This document shows, piece by piece, positions 10,493 to 21,560 of a DNA stretch of 64,000 bases. The position numbers were made by a program, and so were the translations under genes. The stretch's first letter is position 1; each line of letters starts with the position of its first letter. Origin of the DNA: Amaranthus tricolor (lineage: Eukaryota; Streptophyta; Magnoliopsida; Caryophyllales; Amaranthaceae); contig NC_080056.1 of assembly GCF_026212465.1 (NCBI RefSeq), forward strand, positions 21,110,017-21,174,016, read 5' to 3'. A model generated the notes under the pieces. That model saw only the letters and a list, made by a program, of their open reading frames with translations, made no database searches and was not told the DNA's origin.

Positions 10493-11239
10493 AAGACAAC
10501 ATTTAAAACCAAATATGGCTTGTATGAGTGGATGGTTATGCCATTTGGGCTAATTGGAGCCCCTAGCACCTTCATGAGATTAATGAATGAGGTCCTAAGA
10601 CCATTTTTAGAAAGGTTTATAGTGGTATATCTAGATGACATATTGGTGTATAGTAGGAATGTAGAGGACCACCTTAACCATTTAGAGCAACTGTTTAGAA
10701 CCCTTAAGGAACAGAGACTATTTGGGAAACTTGAGAAGTGTTCCTTCCTGTTAACTGAGGTTTACCATTTGGGATTTATAGTGGGCAGACAAGGAGTGCA
10801 AGTAGACCCCACAAAGGTAGAAGCCATCAAGACTTGGCCAGTACCCACTAGTATCACTCAGATAATGTCTTTTCATGGCCTAGCCTCTTTCTACAGAAGG
10901 TTCATAAAGGATTTCAGCACCATTATGACACCAATCACAGACTGCACAAAGGGAAACACTTTCAAAAGGACCACAGAAGCACAACTAGCTTTTGAGAAAA
11001 TTAAAAAAGCCATGTGTAACCCTCTTATTTTAGGATTACCTGATTTTAGTAAACCATTTGAGGTAGAATGTGATGCCAGCAACACAGGCATAGGAGCTGT
11101 CTTAGTCCAAGAAGGTAAGCTTGTAGCATACTTTAGTGAGAAGCTAAATAAGAGCAGGGTTTACTACTCAGCCTATGATAAAGATTTTTATGCCATGGGG
11201 AGAGCATTAGAGCATTGGTCCCATTATCTGAAGGGGTAG
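10493..11239 (+). pseudogene. Gypsy-1 C-terminal reverse transcriptase and RNase H
   Basis: This continues the interrupted polyprotein in the same frame. It carries [12 protein letters not shown], the catalytic YLDD box at 10628-10639, and the connection with [10 protein letters not shown] and [12 protein letters not shown]. The RNase H domain starts with [16 protein letters not shown] and a YFSEKL segment. A TAG at 11237-11239 cuts the RNase H domain. The next piece (HSDHESPKYI) follows in another open segment after the stop. Confidence 0.9.
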
Positions 11240-12686
11240 CCCTTTATTTTGCATTCAGACCATGAGTCTCCTAAATATATCAGTGGGCAAAGCAAACTTA
11301 GTGCCAAACATGTTACGTTGGTTGAGTTCATGCAAAGCTTTACCTTTGTTGCTAAGTATAAGACTGGGAAAACTAACGTTGTGGTAGATGCTCTAAGTAG
11401 GAGAACACACCTATTAGCTATTTTGGATGCCAAGGTTTTAGGTTTTGAGATGATTAAGGAACAGTACCAAACTGATCCAGACATCAGTACCCTTAACTAG
11501 CAGTGCAGCCAACAACCACAGGGCCTATTTAACATTCAATAGGGGTTTCTTTTCAAAGGGAACAGGCTATGTATTCCTAAAACCTCTTTAAGAACAGCCT
11601 TAGTAAGAGAAGTGCATGAGGAAAGCTTAGCAGGACACTTTGGTATACAGAAAATTTTGGACATGTTAGCTAAGCACTTTTATTGGCCAAAAATGTTGGG
11701 CTCAATAGGCAAGATCATTTTGAGATGTGAGCCTTGCATCAAGGCAAAAATAACATTCCACAAGGGAGAGTACAAACCCCTACCAATTGCACAAAGACCA
11801 TGGGAACATGATAGTATGGACTTTATAGTTGCCCTACCTAGGACATAGAGAGGCAGGGATTCAGTCATGGTTGTGGTAGATAGGTTCTCCAAAATGGCTC
11901 ATTTCATTGCATGTAATAAGGTGGATGATGCTAATCAAATAGCCAAGCTTTACTTTGCAGAAATTGTACGGCTGCATAGGGTCGCTAGGATTATAGTATC
12001 AGACAAGGATAGCAAATTTTTAAGCTCTTTTTGGAGCACTCTATGGAGACTGCTCAACACGAAGCTTTTGTACAGTACCTCTCATCACCCTCAAAATGAT
12101 GGGCAAACAGAGGTGACAAACAAAACATTAGGTTCAATCCTTAGAACCTTGGTAAAAAAAATCTAAGAGATTGGGACCTTAAGCTATGTCATGCAGAGTT
12201 CGCCTACAATAGGAGTCCAAGCTGGGCTACTAAGATCTCACCTTTTGAATGTGTGTATGTAATGAATCCTATATTACCTATTTCACTAATTGATGATCTT
12301 CCTTTACATTGCAGACCACATAGCGATGCTAAGCAGCATGCTGAAAACATGATGAACATCCATAGGCAGACCCAAAGTAACATTGAGCAAGCTACTTCCA
12401 AATATCAGCAGAATGTTAATACGCACACTACAACTGCACAAAAGTTTCAGATTGGGGATTGGATATGGATTCATTTGAGGAAAGGACGGTTTCCAAGGCA
12501 AAGAAGGAACAAATTAATGCCAAGAGCTGATGGACCATTCCAAATTACTGAGAGATATGGGGACAATGTGTTCAAAGTAGATCTTCCTGATCGATATGAA
12601 GTCTCTCCCATATTCAATATTGGGGATCTGCGACCATACTATGCTGATTCTGAATTAGGGAAAATTCGAACTAAAGAAAGAGGGAA
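11240..12686 (+). pseudogene. Gypsy-1 RNase H end and integrase (broken)
   Basis: The RNase H end (HSDHESPKYI, TNVVVDALSRR) is followed by a stop at 11498-11500. The integrase N-terminal HHCC zinc finger is at about 11615-11745 (HEE..H ... CEPC). The catalytic DDE residues are in MDFI (about 11818), VSDKDSKF (about 12000) and DGQTEV (about 12110). The C-terminal part has GDWIWIHLRKGRFP and RADGPFQI, typical of plant gypsy integrases. Stops at 11846-11848 and 12163-12165 break it. The last open frame (12253-12888) runs on into the 3' LTR. The enzyme would insert element cDNA into chromosomes. Confidence 0.9.
12673..12686 (+). promoter_or_regulatory. Gypsy-1 polypurine tract
   Basis: AAAGAAAGAGGGAA, all purines, abuts the TGGAAAAAG start of the 3' LTR. 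This is the expected position of the plus-strand primer. It lies inside the final pol reading frame. Confidence 0.8.
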
Positions 12687-13427
12687 TGGAAAAAGTACAC
12701 CTTCTGCATATGATCAGCACAAGGATGATACTGGGAACAATGAAGACTTAAGCATTGAGGAACATCATACTGAACCTAGTCCAGATCAAGCAAATGAAGC
12801 TGAGGAACAGTTACTCAATACCATGAACATACATGGTCCAGCCTTGAGAAAAGCTTACATAGTCCTATACCTAAAAGAGGAAAGATAAGGAACAGCTGGG
12901 TGTTCCCCGTCTCTGAGAAGAAGAATGAGGAACAGCTGGATGTTCCCAACCTAGCACGCCCTATTTTAAGGCGTCTAATATGACCGTTAGAAGTTAGGCG
13001 CCCCTTTCTTGTTTGTATAGCCGTTAGAGGATGAAAGCCAAAACTATAAATTAGGCTCTCCTCCAGATTGTAAAGATAGACATGTTTTAGTTTAATTGAT
13101 CAACGTATCTAGTAATCATTCAGAGAACAAAGTGTTTGTTTCTGTTTCTGTTTGCCATTTCCGTTTGTAAGGTTGAGTGTATCAAGCCTTAAAAAATTCA
13201 TACTTCTCCAAGATCACGTTGATCATTGAGAGAATTGTGAGGATTAAGGCCTTGCATTCCTTAGGGGAATCGGTGTCTTCTTCCAAGATAAGTAGTCATT
13301 CAAGATTGCTTAGAATTCATCTTAAATTGGCCAATTTGACCGAGAAAACCTTCCGTCCTTGATTGTCTGATTGTTGTGCGAGTGAACAAGGTAATCATAA
13401 TCGATCTTCCGCTGCAAACTTGTTCCA
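12687..13427 (+). repeat. Gypsy-1 3' LTR
   Basis: 741 bp, starting TGGAAAAAG and ending TTGTTCCA, followed by GGTTC. It corresponds to 6962-7705 with about 20-25 substitutions and one 3-bp indel near 12950. Its first about 200 bp encode the polyprotein C-terminus, which stops with TAA at 12886-12888. Confidence 0.93.
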
Positions 13428-13432
13428 GGTTC
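13428..13432. repeat. Target site duplication GGTTC, right
   Basis: Second copy of the pentamer flanking Gypsy-1. It belongs to the interrupted CACTA sequence. Confidence 0.9.
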
Positions 13433-13925
13433 CTTGAAAACCGTAGCATAAAATAAATAGGAAAAAAGAGGCAAAAAAATAAAGGTATATGCCACGAATT
13501 AAGAGTCATTTTTTAGGGCATAGCTTTTGTTAAGGTAATTAATCATTTGAATTTCTTCAACATTTACTTCTTCAAACTTCATGGTATTTTTGAGCTTAGT
13601 ATGGTTGTGTACTAATTTTGTTGCTGTTTTTCTATTGTAGGTTACATAACTCCATTGTAGAGCACAACATTGTCATCTAAATACCAAGGTAATTTCTAAT
13701 TTTATATCAAGTTTTGTTTTTGATATTTTTATGTGTTTGAAATTATTAATGTGATTTTATTTACGAATTTAGTTGTTTTTTTATTAGTTTGTTAATTAGG
13801 GATAATTTTGGCTTGTATTATTTTTCGGGTTAATTAGGGTTAGTTGAATGAATGTCGTTATTAATATTTACATAGGATTAGTTGAATAATTGTTATTAGT
13901 ATTATTAAAATATACATATTATAAA
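13433..13925 (+). mobile_element. CACTA 5' leader region (continuation after Gypsy-1)
   Basis: This continues the CACTA 5' end from 6961. With the gypsy removed, ATGTTGCGGTTC joins CTTGAAAACCGTAGCAT, a short inverted repeat of the subterminal motif. Further on lie an ATGGTATTTTTGAGC segment, an acceptor-like TTCTATTGTAG before GTTACATAAC (about 13641), and a donor-like CCAAGGTAATTTC (about 13688). I read these as leader exons with introns. The last AT-rich part runs straight into satellite array A. The block is repeated in inverted orientation at 31966-32512 and 42244-42792, and in part near 17180-17320. Confidence 0.7.
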
Positions 13926-15529
13926 AAAACTTTAAAAACGCAACTTAGGACGTAATTTCATGCATATGACTATTTTTTCAGTTCTAACCATTTCAACACA
14001 ATAATATATTCCAAAATAGTATAGTGTTACATGTTTCATGCCAAACAAACCAAGTTTGAAATACTTTATGCGAGAAAAGAGCCAAAAACGCTTGAAAAAC
14101 CTTAAAAACGCAACTTAGCATGTAATTTCAAGCATATCAATATTTTTTTTCACCTCTAACCATTTCAACACATTACTATCTACCAAATAGTGTTGTGTGC
14201 CAAGTTTCATACGAAACAAACCATGTTTGAAATACTTTATGCGAGAAAGTGCATTAAAAGCTTTTAAAACCTTTCAAACGGAACATAGCACGTAATTTCA
14301 AGCATATGACCATTTTTAAATTATGACCATTTCAACGCAATAATATATACTAAATAGTGTTGAGTGCCACGTTTCCTGCCAAACAAACCAAGTTTGAACT
14401 ACTTTATGAGAGAAAGTGCCAAAAAAGCTTAAAAAACCTTTAAAAAGTACCTTAGCATGTTATTTTAAGCATATGACTATTGTTTTTAGTCTAACCAATT
14501 CCACACTATAATATATATACCAAATAGTGTTGTGTGCCAAGTTTCATGCCAAACAAACCGTGTTTGAACTACTTTATGCGAGAAAGTGCCAAAAATGCTT
14601 AAAAAACCATAAGAACTCAACTTAGCATTAATTTCAAGCTTATGACTATATTTTCCGTTCTAACCATTTCAACACAATAATATATACCAAAACGTGTTGT
14701 GTGCCAAGTTGCATGCCAAACAAACCCAATTTAACCTACTTTATGCGAGAAAGTGCCAAAAATGATTAAAAACCTTAAAAACACAACTTAGCATGTAATT
14801 TCAAGCATATAATTATTGTTTTCACTTTTAACCATTTCAATACAAAAATATATACCAAATAGTGTTGCGTGACAAGTTTCATGCCAAACAAACCAAGTTG
14901 GAATTACTTTATACGAAAAAGTGTCAAAAAAGCTTTAAAAACCTTGAAAGCAAAACTTAGCATGTAGTTTCAACCATATGACTATTATTTTTAATTCTAA
15001 CCATTTCAACACCATAATATATACCAAATAGTCTTGTGTGCCAAGTTTCATGTCAAAGAAACCAAGTTTGTACTACTTTATGCGAGAAAGTGCAAAAAGA
15101 GCATAAAAAACCTTAAACATGCAACTTAGCACGTAATTTAAAGCATATAACTATATTTTTAGTTCTAACCATTTCAACACATTATTATATACCAAATAGT
15201 GTTGTGTGCCAAGTTTCATGCCAAACAAACTAAGTTTGAACTACTTTATGCGAGAAAGTCTTAAAAAAACCTTAAAAACGGATCTTCGCACGTAATTTCA
15301 AGGATATGACTATTGTTTTCAATTCTAACCCTTTCAACACAATAATGTATGCCAAATATTTTTGTGTGCCAAGTGTCATGCCAAACAAACCAAGTTTGAA
15401 CTACTTTATGCGAGAAAGTGACAAAAAAGCTTAAAGAACATTAAAAACGCAACAAAGCAAGTAATTTCAAGGATATGACAATTGTTTTCGATTCTAACCA
15501 TTTCAACACAATAATATATACCAAATAGT
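13926..15529 (-). repeat. Satellite array A (about 9 monomers, reverse orientation)
   Basis: Tandem copies of the roughly 170-bp repeat, reading as the reverse complement of arrays B-G (for example CGTAATTTCAAGCATATGAC and TTTATGCGAGAAAGTGCC recur every about 170 bp). Copies differ from each other by scattered substitutions. The array begins directly at the end of the CACTA leader and is cut at 15529 by the LTR-like insertion. There is no coding potential; the period is not a multiple of three. Confidence 0.93.
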
Positions 15530-16956
15530 ATCTCAAGAGATTAAGGGACCTTTCAAAAACTGTTTTCTAGGACAGTTTTTAGTTCGAGTAATAAAACAAT
15601 AACATATGTGCGGAAAATAAACTTAAAGAATAACACACGATATGTTAATGAGGTTCGGTTCTAAACAAGCTACTCCCTGCCTATGGGTTCTCTTTCAACC
15701 TGTAGGGTTTCAACGCCTTTTATTAATAGACTTTAAGACAAACAAGAAGATCTCACGATCTTCTCTCGCCACGTTCTTCCCGTCGAAGAAACGTCTTACA
15801 AGTCCCTTTAATAAAAGCAAATCCTAATCTATCAATAGAGATTACAAGTTGAACACTTTAAAAAGCATTCTAAGTTAGGCGTATTAAACTATGAAATAAT
15901 CTAACACTTTTTAACACTTAAGCTATTACAAATTGTAAGAGTTAGATGAACTAAGAATTACAACTGTTTTGAATACTTAGAGAATACTAGATCTTAAGTC
16001 AAAAGAGAAAATTGTAAGAAGAGGTGCATCCTTAATTCTTAAACAAAGCCTTGTATTTATATATGTGACGCCTCAATATATCTTTGAAGAGCAAAAAAGC
16101 TTCATCCGTTAATTTTATTGATCTGGATATTCTATGCCAGTCTTCAAGACCTTGAGCTTTATCTCAAACTGACGTTGCACTGACAACTCATCTATTTTCG
16201 TTATTATGTGCTATAATTTTTTTTTAATAACCAATGCTTTGCTGCCACGTTTGAACTCATACAAGGTATTGAAAACTCAGCAAAAACCAGATAAACTAAA
16301 GTGTAAATTATTATTCAAATTAATTCCTATTTTTAGCACTAATTTAAATTGTCATTTTCTATTTTTAGAATCAATTTAAATTATAATCTTATTTATAGGA
16401 AACTATTTAATTAGCTTAGCAACACATTTTAAATTCAAATATTAACGTGTACTAATAATAACAAAACGTGTTTAGATTGTACTATTGATATTTATTCATC
16501 AGACTATTTTAAGCACATATTTTAAATTCAAATAAAATATTCAAACGTTAATAACAAATTAACGTATAAACAAACTTAATTTCAATTTTTTAACCTATTG
16601 AAAGAATTCAAAATTAATTTAATGAACCTTGACCAATTAAAATATTTCAAAGATAATTTTAATAAACCTTGACCTTTTAAATTATTTCAAAGATAATTAC
16701 GAGAATAATCTTATCATAAACATAATTATCTTAAAGACATTTAAGCATATTTCAAGACTTATAAATTCAACCTTAAGATAAGCTTAAGTTATTTAAGTAT
16801 ATTCCATCAATTCGGACTTAAACATATATATGAAATATTCAATTTATATCCAATATGATTTTGGACCGACTTAAACAACTAAATGTAAATACTTAATTTA
16901 TTTGTTTAATCAATATGTGTTTTGGATTATCATCATTTAAGAGAGTTGAGTCTTCA
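15530..16956 (-). mobile_element. LTR-like insertion (possible solo or truncated LTR)
   Basis: A 1.43-kb noncoding block replaces the satellite at 15529. On the minus strand it begins TGAAGACTCAAC at 16956, and the same start in plus orientation occurs at 63922. It contains ACGATATGTTAATGAGGTTCGG and TGCGGAAAATAA words (minus-strand complement), resembling the U5 part of plant copia LTRs, and a stem-loop near 15556-15580 (AAACTGTTTTCTAGGACAGTTT). The left end lacks a clear CA terminus and no target duplication was found, so it may be truncated. The family is unassigned. Confidence 0.45.
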
Positions 16957-17338
16957 AGTTATGATTATTCAATGCTTCCATACATCCAAGAACAATCTTT
17001 TGTCATCCTATGTGGAATTAATTAATTAAAATAAAATTAATACACATAAATCGAAATATATACTTAACCCTAATTAACCCTAAAAATAATACAACCCAAA
17101 ATTAATTCAATCCTAATAATAATATTTATATTCTAAAAATAATACAAAGTAATAATCATGATTTAAGCCTAATCAACCCTAATAATAATATGTATATTCT
17201 AATAATAATAATAACAATTCCTATGTAAATATTAATAACGACATTCATTCAACTAACCCTAATTAACCCTAAAAATAATACAACCCAAAATTAACCCAAG
17301 TTAACAAAATAAGAAAAAATTCTCCATCCCTTTAAGCT
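16957..17338. other. AT-rich stretch with a partial inverted copy of the CACTA leader intron
   Basis: No gene. Part of it (about 17180-17320, with CTATGTAAATATTAATAACG and CAACTAACCCTAATTAACCC) is the reverse complement of the leader intron at about 13790-13920, and a second weaker copy lies at about 17060-17130. It abuts the Tnp2 gene fragment at 17339 with no satellite between. Confidence 0.6.
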
Positions 17339-18495
17339 TGATGCTCTTCAACTCAACGTGATTGTAACTTTATGCAAGTTTGAGATGTATTTTCCACCTT
17401 CTTTTTTAGACATAATGGTTCATTTTATTGTCCATCTCATTCGTGAAATCAAGCTTTTGGGTGCATTTTTTTTAAGGTGGTGTTATCCTTTTGAAAGGCA
17501 CATGGGAGTTTTACAAAACGAATTGAGGAATCCAGCACATCCCAAGGGGAGTATGATTCAAGGCACTGTGAGCGATGAGATTAGTAACTTCATAGCCGAG
17601 TATATGGCATGACAAAGCCTATTGGACTTCCCACCTCTCGACATGAAGGAACGCTTGAGGGAATAGGAAAGATTGGCTCCAAATCGATCACACCTCCTCG
17701 AGACAGTCTTCTACAAGCACACTTGTATGTGTTGCATCATATTCTAGAAGTCCATTCTTTTTTGAATGAGCATCTCGATACATTGCGCGCAAAATATCCT
17801 TCAAAAGGGGATAGGGCATTGATGCAGTTGCATAATAAGGCGTTTATTGATTGGTTTCATAATTGAGTAATATGTGAAGAACTCAAGGGTGTATTTGAAA
17901 CTGTTAAGTGGTTAGCTTTTAGTCCTCGTGATGATGTCAGCAAATATAAGGGTTACGATGTCAATGGGTTCACATTTTTGATTGAGGGTCAAGATAAGAA
18001 GTCATCTTATCTACTAAATAGTGGGGTTTCTATTTTGGCGTCATCTACATTTTATGCGAGTGCCAATGATCAATCGCCGGTTGATGCTAAATTGGTATAC
18101 TACGGGCGAGTACATGAAATATGGAAGCTTGACTACTCAAGTTTCACTATTGGTCATTTCAAATGCAAGTGGATAGATAGTAATCAATTATGCGTAAAAA
18201 ATGATAACCCATGTGGATTCATTCTTGTAGACTTAACTCGTTTGCGTGATAGTAAGAAGCCAATTATACTAGTCACATAGGCCAAGCAAGTATTCTACAT
18301 TGTTGACCCGTTTGATAAAAAATGGTCTATTGTTGTATCGTGAAAAAAATTATCCGTGGTACATGTCATGTTGAGGATGACGAAGAATATGATGCTTTTG
18401 AAAACTCCCCGTCCATTACCAATCAAAAATCCATGGATAAAGCTGATGTAGATGTTGGTTATACGCGTGTAGATCACACAGAGGAATACATTTAA
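17339..18495 (+). pseudogene. CACTA Tnp2-type transposase, 3' half (DUF4218 and DUF4216)
   Basis: Domain order fits the end of plant CACTA transposases. DUF4218 is at about 17358-17612: LCKFEMYFPPSFLDIMVH, then WCYPFERHMGVL. DUF4216 is at about 17978-18360: VYYGRVHEIWKLDY, FKCKWIDSN, CGFILVDLTRL and AKQVFYIVDP. An acidic tail ends at TAA 18493-18495. The gene is broken by a frameshift near 17606, a stop at 17864-17866, TAG at 18278-18280 and a frameshift near 18342. The N-terminal Transpos_assoc and Tnp2 domains are missing upstream, replaced by noncoding DNA. An exon-end-like CACAAG/GTATG follows at 18512. Confidence 0.88.
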
Positions 18496-18512
18496 ATTAA
18501 TTGCTTCACAAG

Positions 18513-19696
18513 GTATGAAGTATTTATGCTTTTTTTGCACTTTCTCGCTTAAAATGGTTCAAACTTGGTTAGTTTTGCATGACACTTGTCACACAGCACT
18601 ATTTGGTATATATTATTCTATTGAAATAGTTAGAATTGAAAACAATAGTCATATGCTTGAAATTACGTGCCAAGTTGCATTCTTAAGATTTTTTTATGCT
18701 TTTTTGGCACTTTCTCGCTTAAAGTGGTTCAAACTTGGTTTGTTTTGCATATAAATTGGCACACAACACTATTTTGTATATATTATTGTGTTGAAATGGT
18801 TAGAATTGAAAACAATAGTCATATGCTCAAATCACGTGCTAAGTTGCGTTTTTTAAGGTTTTTTTTATGCTTTTTTGGCACTTTCTCGCGTAAAATGGTT
18901 CAAACTTGGTTTAATTTGCATGAAACTTGGCACACAACACTATTTGGTATATATTATTGTGTTGAAATAGTTAGATTCCAAAAAATAGTCATATGCTTGA
19001 AATTACGTGCTAAGTTGCGTTTTTAAGGTTTTTGATGGTTTTTCTGCACTTTCTCTCTTAAAGTGGTTCAAACTTGGTTTTTTTTGCATGAAACTTGTCA
19101 CACAACACTATTTGGTATATATTATTGTGTTGCAATGGTTAGAATTGAAAAAAATAGTCATATTCTTGAAATAACGTGCTGAGTTGCGTTTTTAAGGTTT
19201 TTTAATGCTTTTTTGTCACTTTCTCGCTTAAAGTGGTTCAAACTTGGCTTGTTTTGCATGAAACTTGGCACACAACACTATTTGGTATATTATTTTGTTG
19301 AAATGGTTATAGTTGAAAACAATTGTCATATGCTTGAAAATACGTGCTAAGTTGCGTTTCTATGGTTTTTTTAATGCTTTTTTAGCACTTTCTTGCGTAA
19401 AGTGGTTCAAACTTGGTTTGTTTTGCATGAAACTTGGCACACAACATTATTTGGTATATATTATTGTGTTGAAATGGTTATAATTGAAAACAATAGTCAT
19501 ATGCTTGTAATTATGTGCTAAGTTGCGTGTTTAAGGTTTATGAAGCTTTTTTTGGCGTAAAGTGAGTCAAACTTGGTTTGTTTTGAATGAAACTTGGCAC
19601 ACAACACTATTTGGTATATATTATTGTATTGAAATGGTTAAAATTGAAATTACGCTCCTATGTTGTTCTAATATATTTCTAATCACATTCATTTAG
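18513..19696 (+). repeat. Satellite array B inside an intron-like interval (about 7 monomers)
   Basis: The interval starts with a donor-like GTATGAAG and ends with an acceptor-like CATTCATTTAG before the next exon at 19697. Almost all of it (18513 to about 19655) is the 170-bp satellite in plus orientation. GGCACTTTCTCGC and CATATGCTTGAAAT words recur at a spacing of about 170. The last 40 bp are non-satellite. Splicing is inferred from border sequences only. Confidence 0.8.
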
Positions 19697-21272
19697 GTAC
19701 TCATCTACAATGCACCTTTTTAGAGATGAAATTGTCCCCGAGATTGAGACTTTAGATAATGAGCATCATAGTGAGTCAGATATGGACTATGATCCCAGGA
19801 TGGAGAAGGAAATAATTGAGGATGACGACCCATTTGTTAGACATGAGAGGATGGCTGAAGACGCCCCACCATATCCCTCGGAGATAGAAATAGTACCAAC
19901 GGATGCTTCCACTACCACTACTAGCGTTGGTTCTAAGAAGAGGAAAGGACGAGGTCCTACAAAAAGCGTCAAAGTCACAGAACCCATGCACTTGTAATAC
20001 AATGCATTGGGTCAACCCTGTGGAAAATGGCGTAGGCTATGTGGTATGTATCCGTAAGATTTCCATTTTGTACGCATGGAACGAGGTTCCAAAGGGTTTG
20101 AAGAACTCTCTATAGGATGATACCATGGTAAGCAACTTTACTACTTTTATTCATTTTGTTTCATTTTAAAATTAATTTAATTGACACTAATAAATATAAT
20201 TTTCTTTTTTGTAGAATCTTTTTCACATTGAGAATAATGAAGAGAAGAAGAATGTATTTCGTTCAGCTGTTGCTAAAAGATTCAGAGATTTCAAATCCAA
20301 GCTTGTAACTGGCTGGATCACCAAAAAAGTGGCCGTAAGACTAAGAAGGTCAAAACGAGAAACGAAGGTGGAGACCAAGCACCTTCAATGATGCCCTATG
20401 AAATATGGGGTCACATATCGAAGAATGAATGGGAAGCGTTTGTCACCAAAAAAACAACTCCCACCGAAGTTGTAAGTATTCCATTATATTATAGCTTTTG
20501 ATTTAATTTTTCTTCTTTCAATTCAATCATTAAACTAATATATGAAATTTGATTTCTATTGATTAATTAGGAAAAGAATTGTAAAGCTTTTGAATTAGCA
20601 AGCAAAAGGAAGTTTTACCATCGCTTGGGCCCAAAAACGTACGATGAGGCCCGAAAAGAGTGGGTAGATGGGGGTTTCTACCCCAATCAGAGTCCGACGA
20701 CCTCATCTACGGCTACCCTTGCATCCGTGAATACTCCTGCTGGAGATCGGGTGCGAGATTGGTACTGCAGACTTCATTCCCGAGATTTAAGTGGTAAATT
20801 TACCATTACTGATCCGGGAACAATTAAAGTTTTTGATGCTGTGGTGAGTTTTGAAATTATTAAATATATGCTTGATTTGTTTTTTTTTTTTTGGCTTTGA
20901 TTTACAATAAACTAATTGTTATATATGTCACTTTTTATTTGAATAGATGGGCTGGAAGGAAAAAGAAGCAACGGCGAAGTTCACCCCTAGAGGCAATGTT
21001 GATGCATTACATATGGTCTTAGGGAAAGACCATAAAGGGCGGGTTGTCGGAAAAGGAGGGGTCTGCGTGGGGGCAAAGAGTGTGTCGCTACTCATTCCAG
21101 AGCAATGCTACCTGAAGAAGTAGCGACCCTCAAAAGGGAAATTACGAAGGACGTACTCGACAAAGTTGCATTCGTTTTGCAGAAGATGGGAGCACCCATT
21201 GTAGACTTGGCAAATATGATTGTCGAGGATCAGGAAAGTCAACTTGGCGATCCTAAGGCTTTGATTGAATGA
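19697..21272 (+). pseudogene. CACTA second gene (Transposase_24, Ptta/En/Spm-like), multi-exon, broken
   Basis: The first ATG in the exon is at 19710. Exon 1 (19697 to about 20127) gives an acidic N-terminus, a basic KKRKGRGPTK patch, then YNALGQPCGKWRR and LYAWNEVPKGLKNSL. It has a stop at 19995-19997, a frameshift, and a stop at 20113-20115. Later exons are about 20215-20471 (NLFHIENNEEKKNVF, FRDFKSKL, YEIWGHISKNEWEAF in another frame), about 20571-20843 (FYHRLGPKTYDEARKEWV, DWYCRLHSRDLSGKF) and 20947-21272 (VDALHMVLGKDHKGRVVGKG, then a coiled-coil-like tail). GT and AG borders are visible at each junction. HSRDLSGKF and LGxxxHxGRVxG are typical of this CACTA protein class. Its exact role is less clear than that of Tnp2; related proteins bind subterminal repeats. 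Confidence 0.78.
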
Positions 21273-21339
21273 ACACCCGAGCCAACACCCAAGCCCATTA
21301 CCTTCGTAGTTCGAAATCCAACACCCCAGCGCATTACTA

Positions 21340-21560
21340 CCATTAGTGAAAAGAACCACATTTGCTGCGCAATATATGCTGCGGTTTTACAAAGAAGCAG
21401 CATAAAATTCTTTTTGAAAAAAAAAATTAAATATATGCTGCGGTTTTCCCGTTGCCCGCAGCAATTAATTGAACATTCACAAGTATATGCTGCGGTTTTC
21501 CCATTGCGCGCAACAATTAATTTAATTTTCACAGTATATGCTGCGGTTGTTTTTAGCCCG
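21340..21560 (+). repeat. CACTA subterminal motif cluster
   Basis: The word TATATGCTGCGGTTTT or a near variant occurs four times (about 21371, 21431, 21484, 21533), each followed by a partial complement such as CCCGCAGCAATTAATT or GCGCAACAATTAATTT. CACTA elements carry short subterminal repeats bound by their second protein. The motif is shared with the 6849 terminus. No CACTA or TAGTG terminus with the expected TTGGAAAAAA neighbour was found here, so it is unclear whether this is the 3' end of one element or the 5' end of the next. Confidence 0.65.

Larger units (their letters stand above)
6962..13427 (+). mobile_element. Gypsy-1: full-length, coding-dead Ty3/gypsy retrotransposon
   Basis: This is a 6.47-kb element in the order 5' LTR, primer binding site, gag, protease, reverse transcriptase, RNase H, integrase, polypurine tract, 3' LTR, flanked by the duplication GGTTC. 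Reverse transcriptase and RNase H before integrase identifies the Ty3/gypsy superfamily. The two LTRs differ at roughly 20-25 positions over about 740 bp by eye, suggesting a moderately young insertion. Several in-frame stops and at least one frameshift inactivate it. It inserted into the CACTA 5' region. The clade within gypsy was not settled; no clear chromodomain was seen after integrase. Confidence 0.93.

Noticed and set aside
13926..15529. CRISPR-like repeat array
   Set aside because: Whole monomers of 170 bp repeat head to tail with no unique spacers. The context is a plant transposon.
17060..17300. Interstitial telomere repeats (AACCCTAA words)
   Set aside because: Only isolated AACCCTAATTAACCC words, not TTTAGGG arrays. 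They belong to copies of the CACTA leader intron, which carries the same word at 13830 and 32045.
21330..21345. CATTAGTG near 21333 as the 3' CACTA terminus
   Set aside because: It lacks the expected complement of TTGGAAAAAA next to it and lies before, not after, the subterminal motif cluster.
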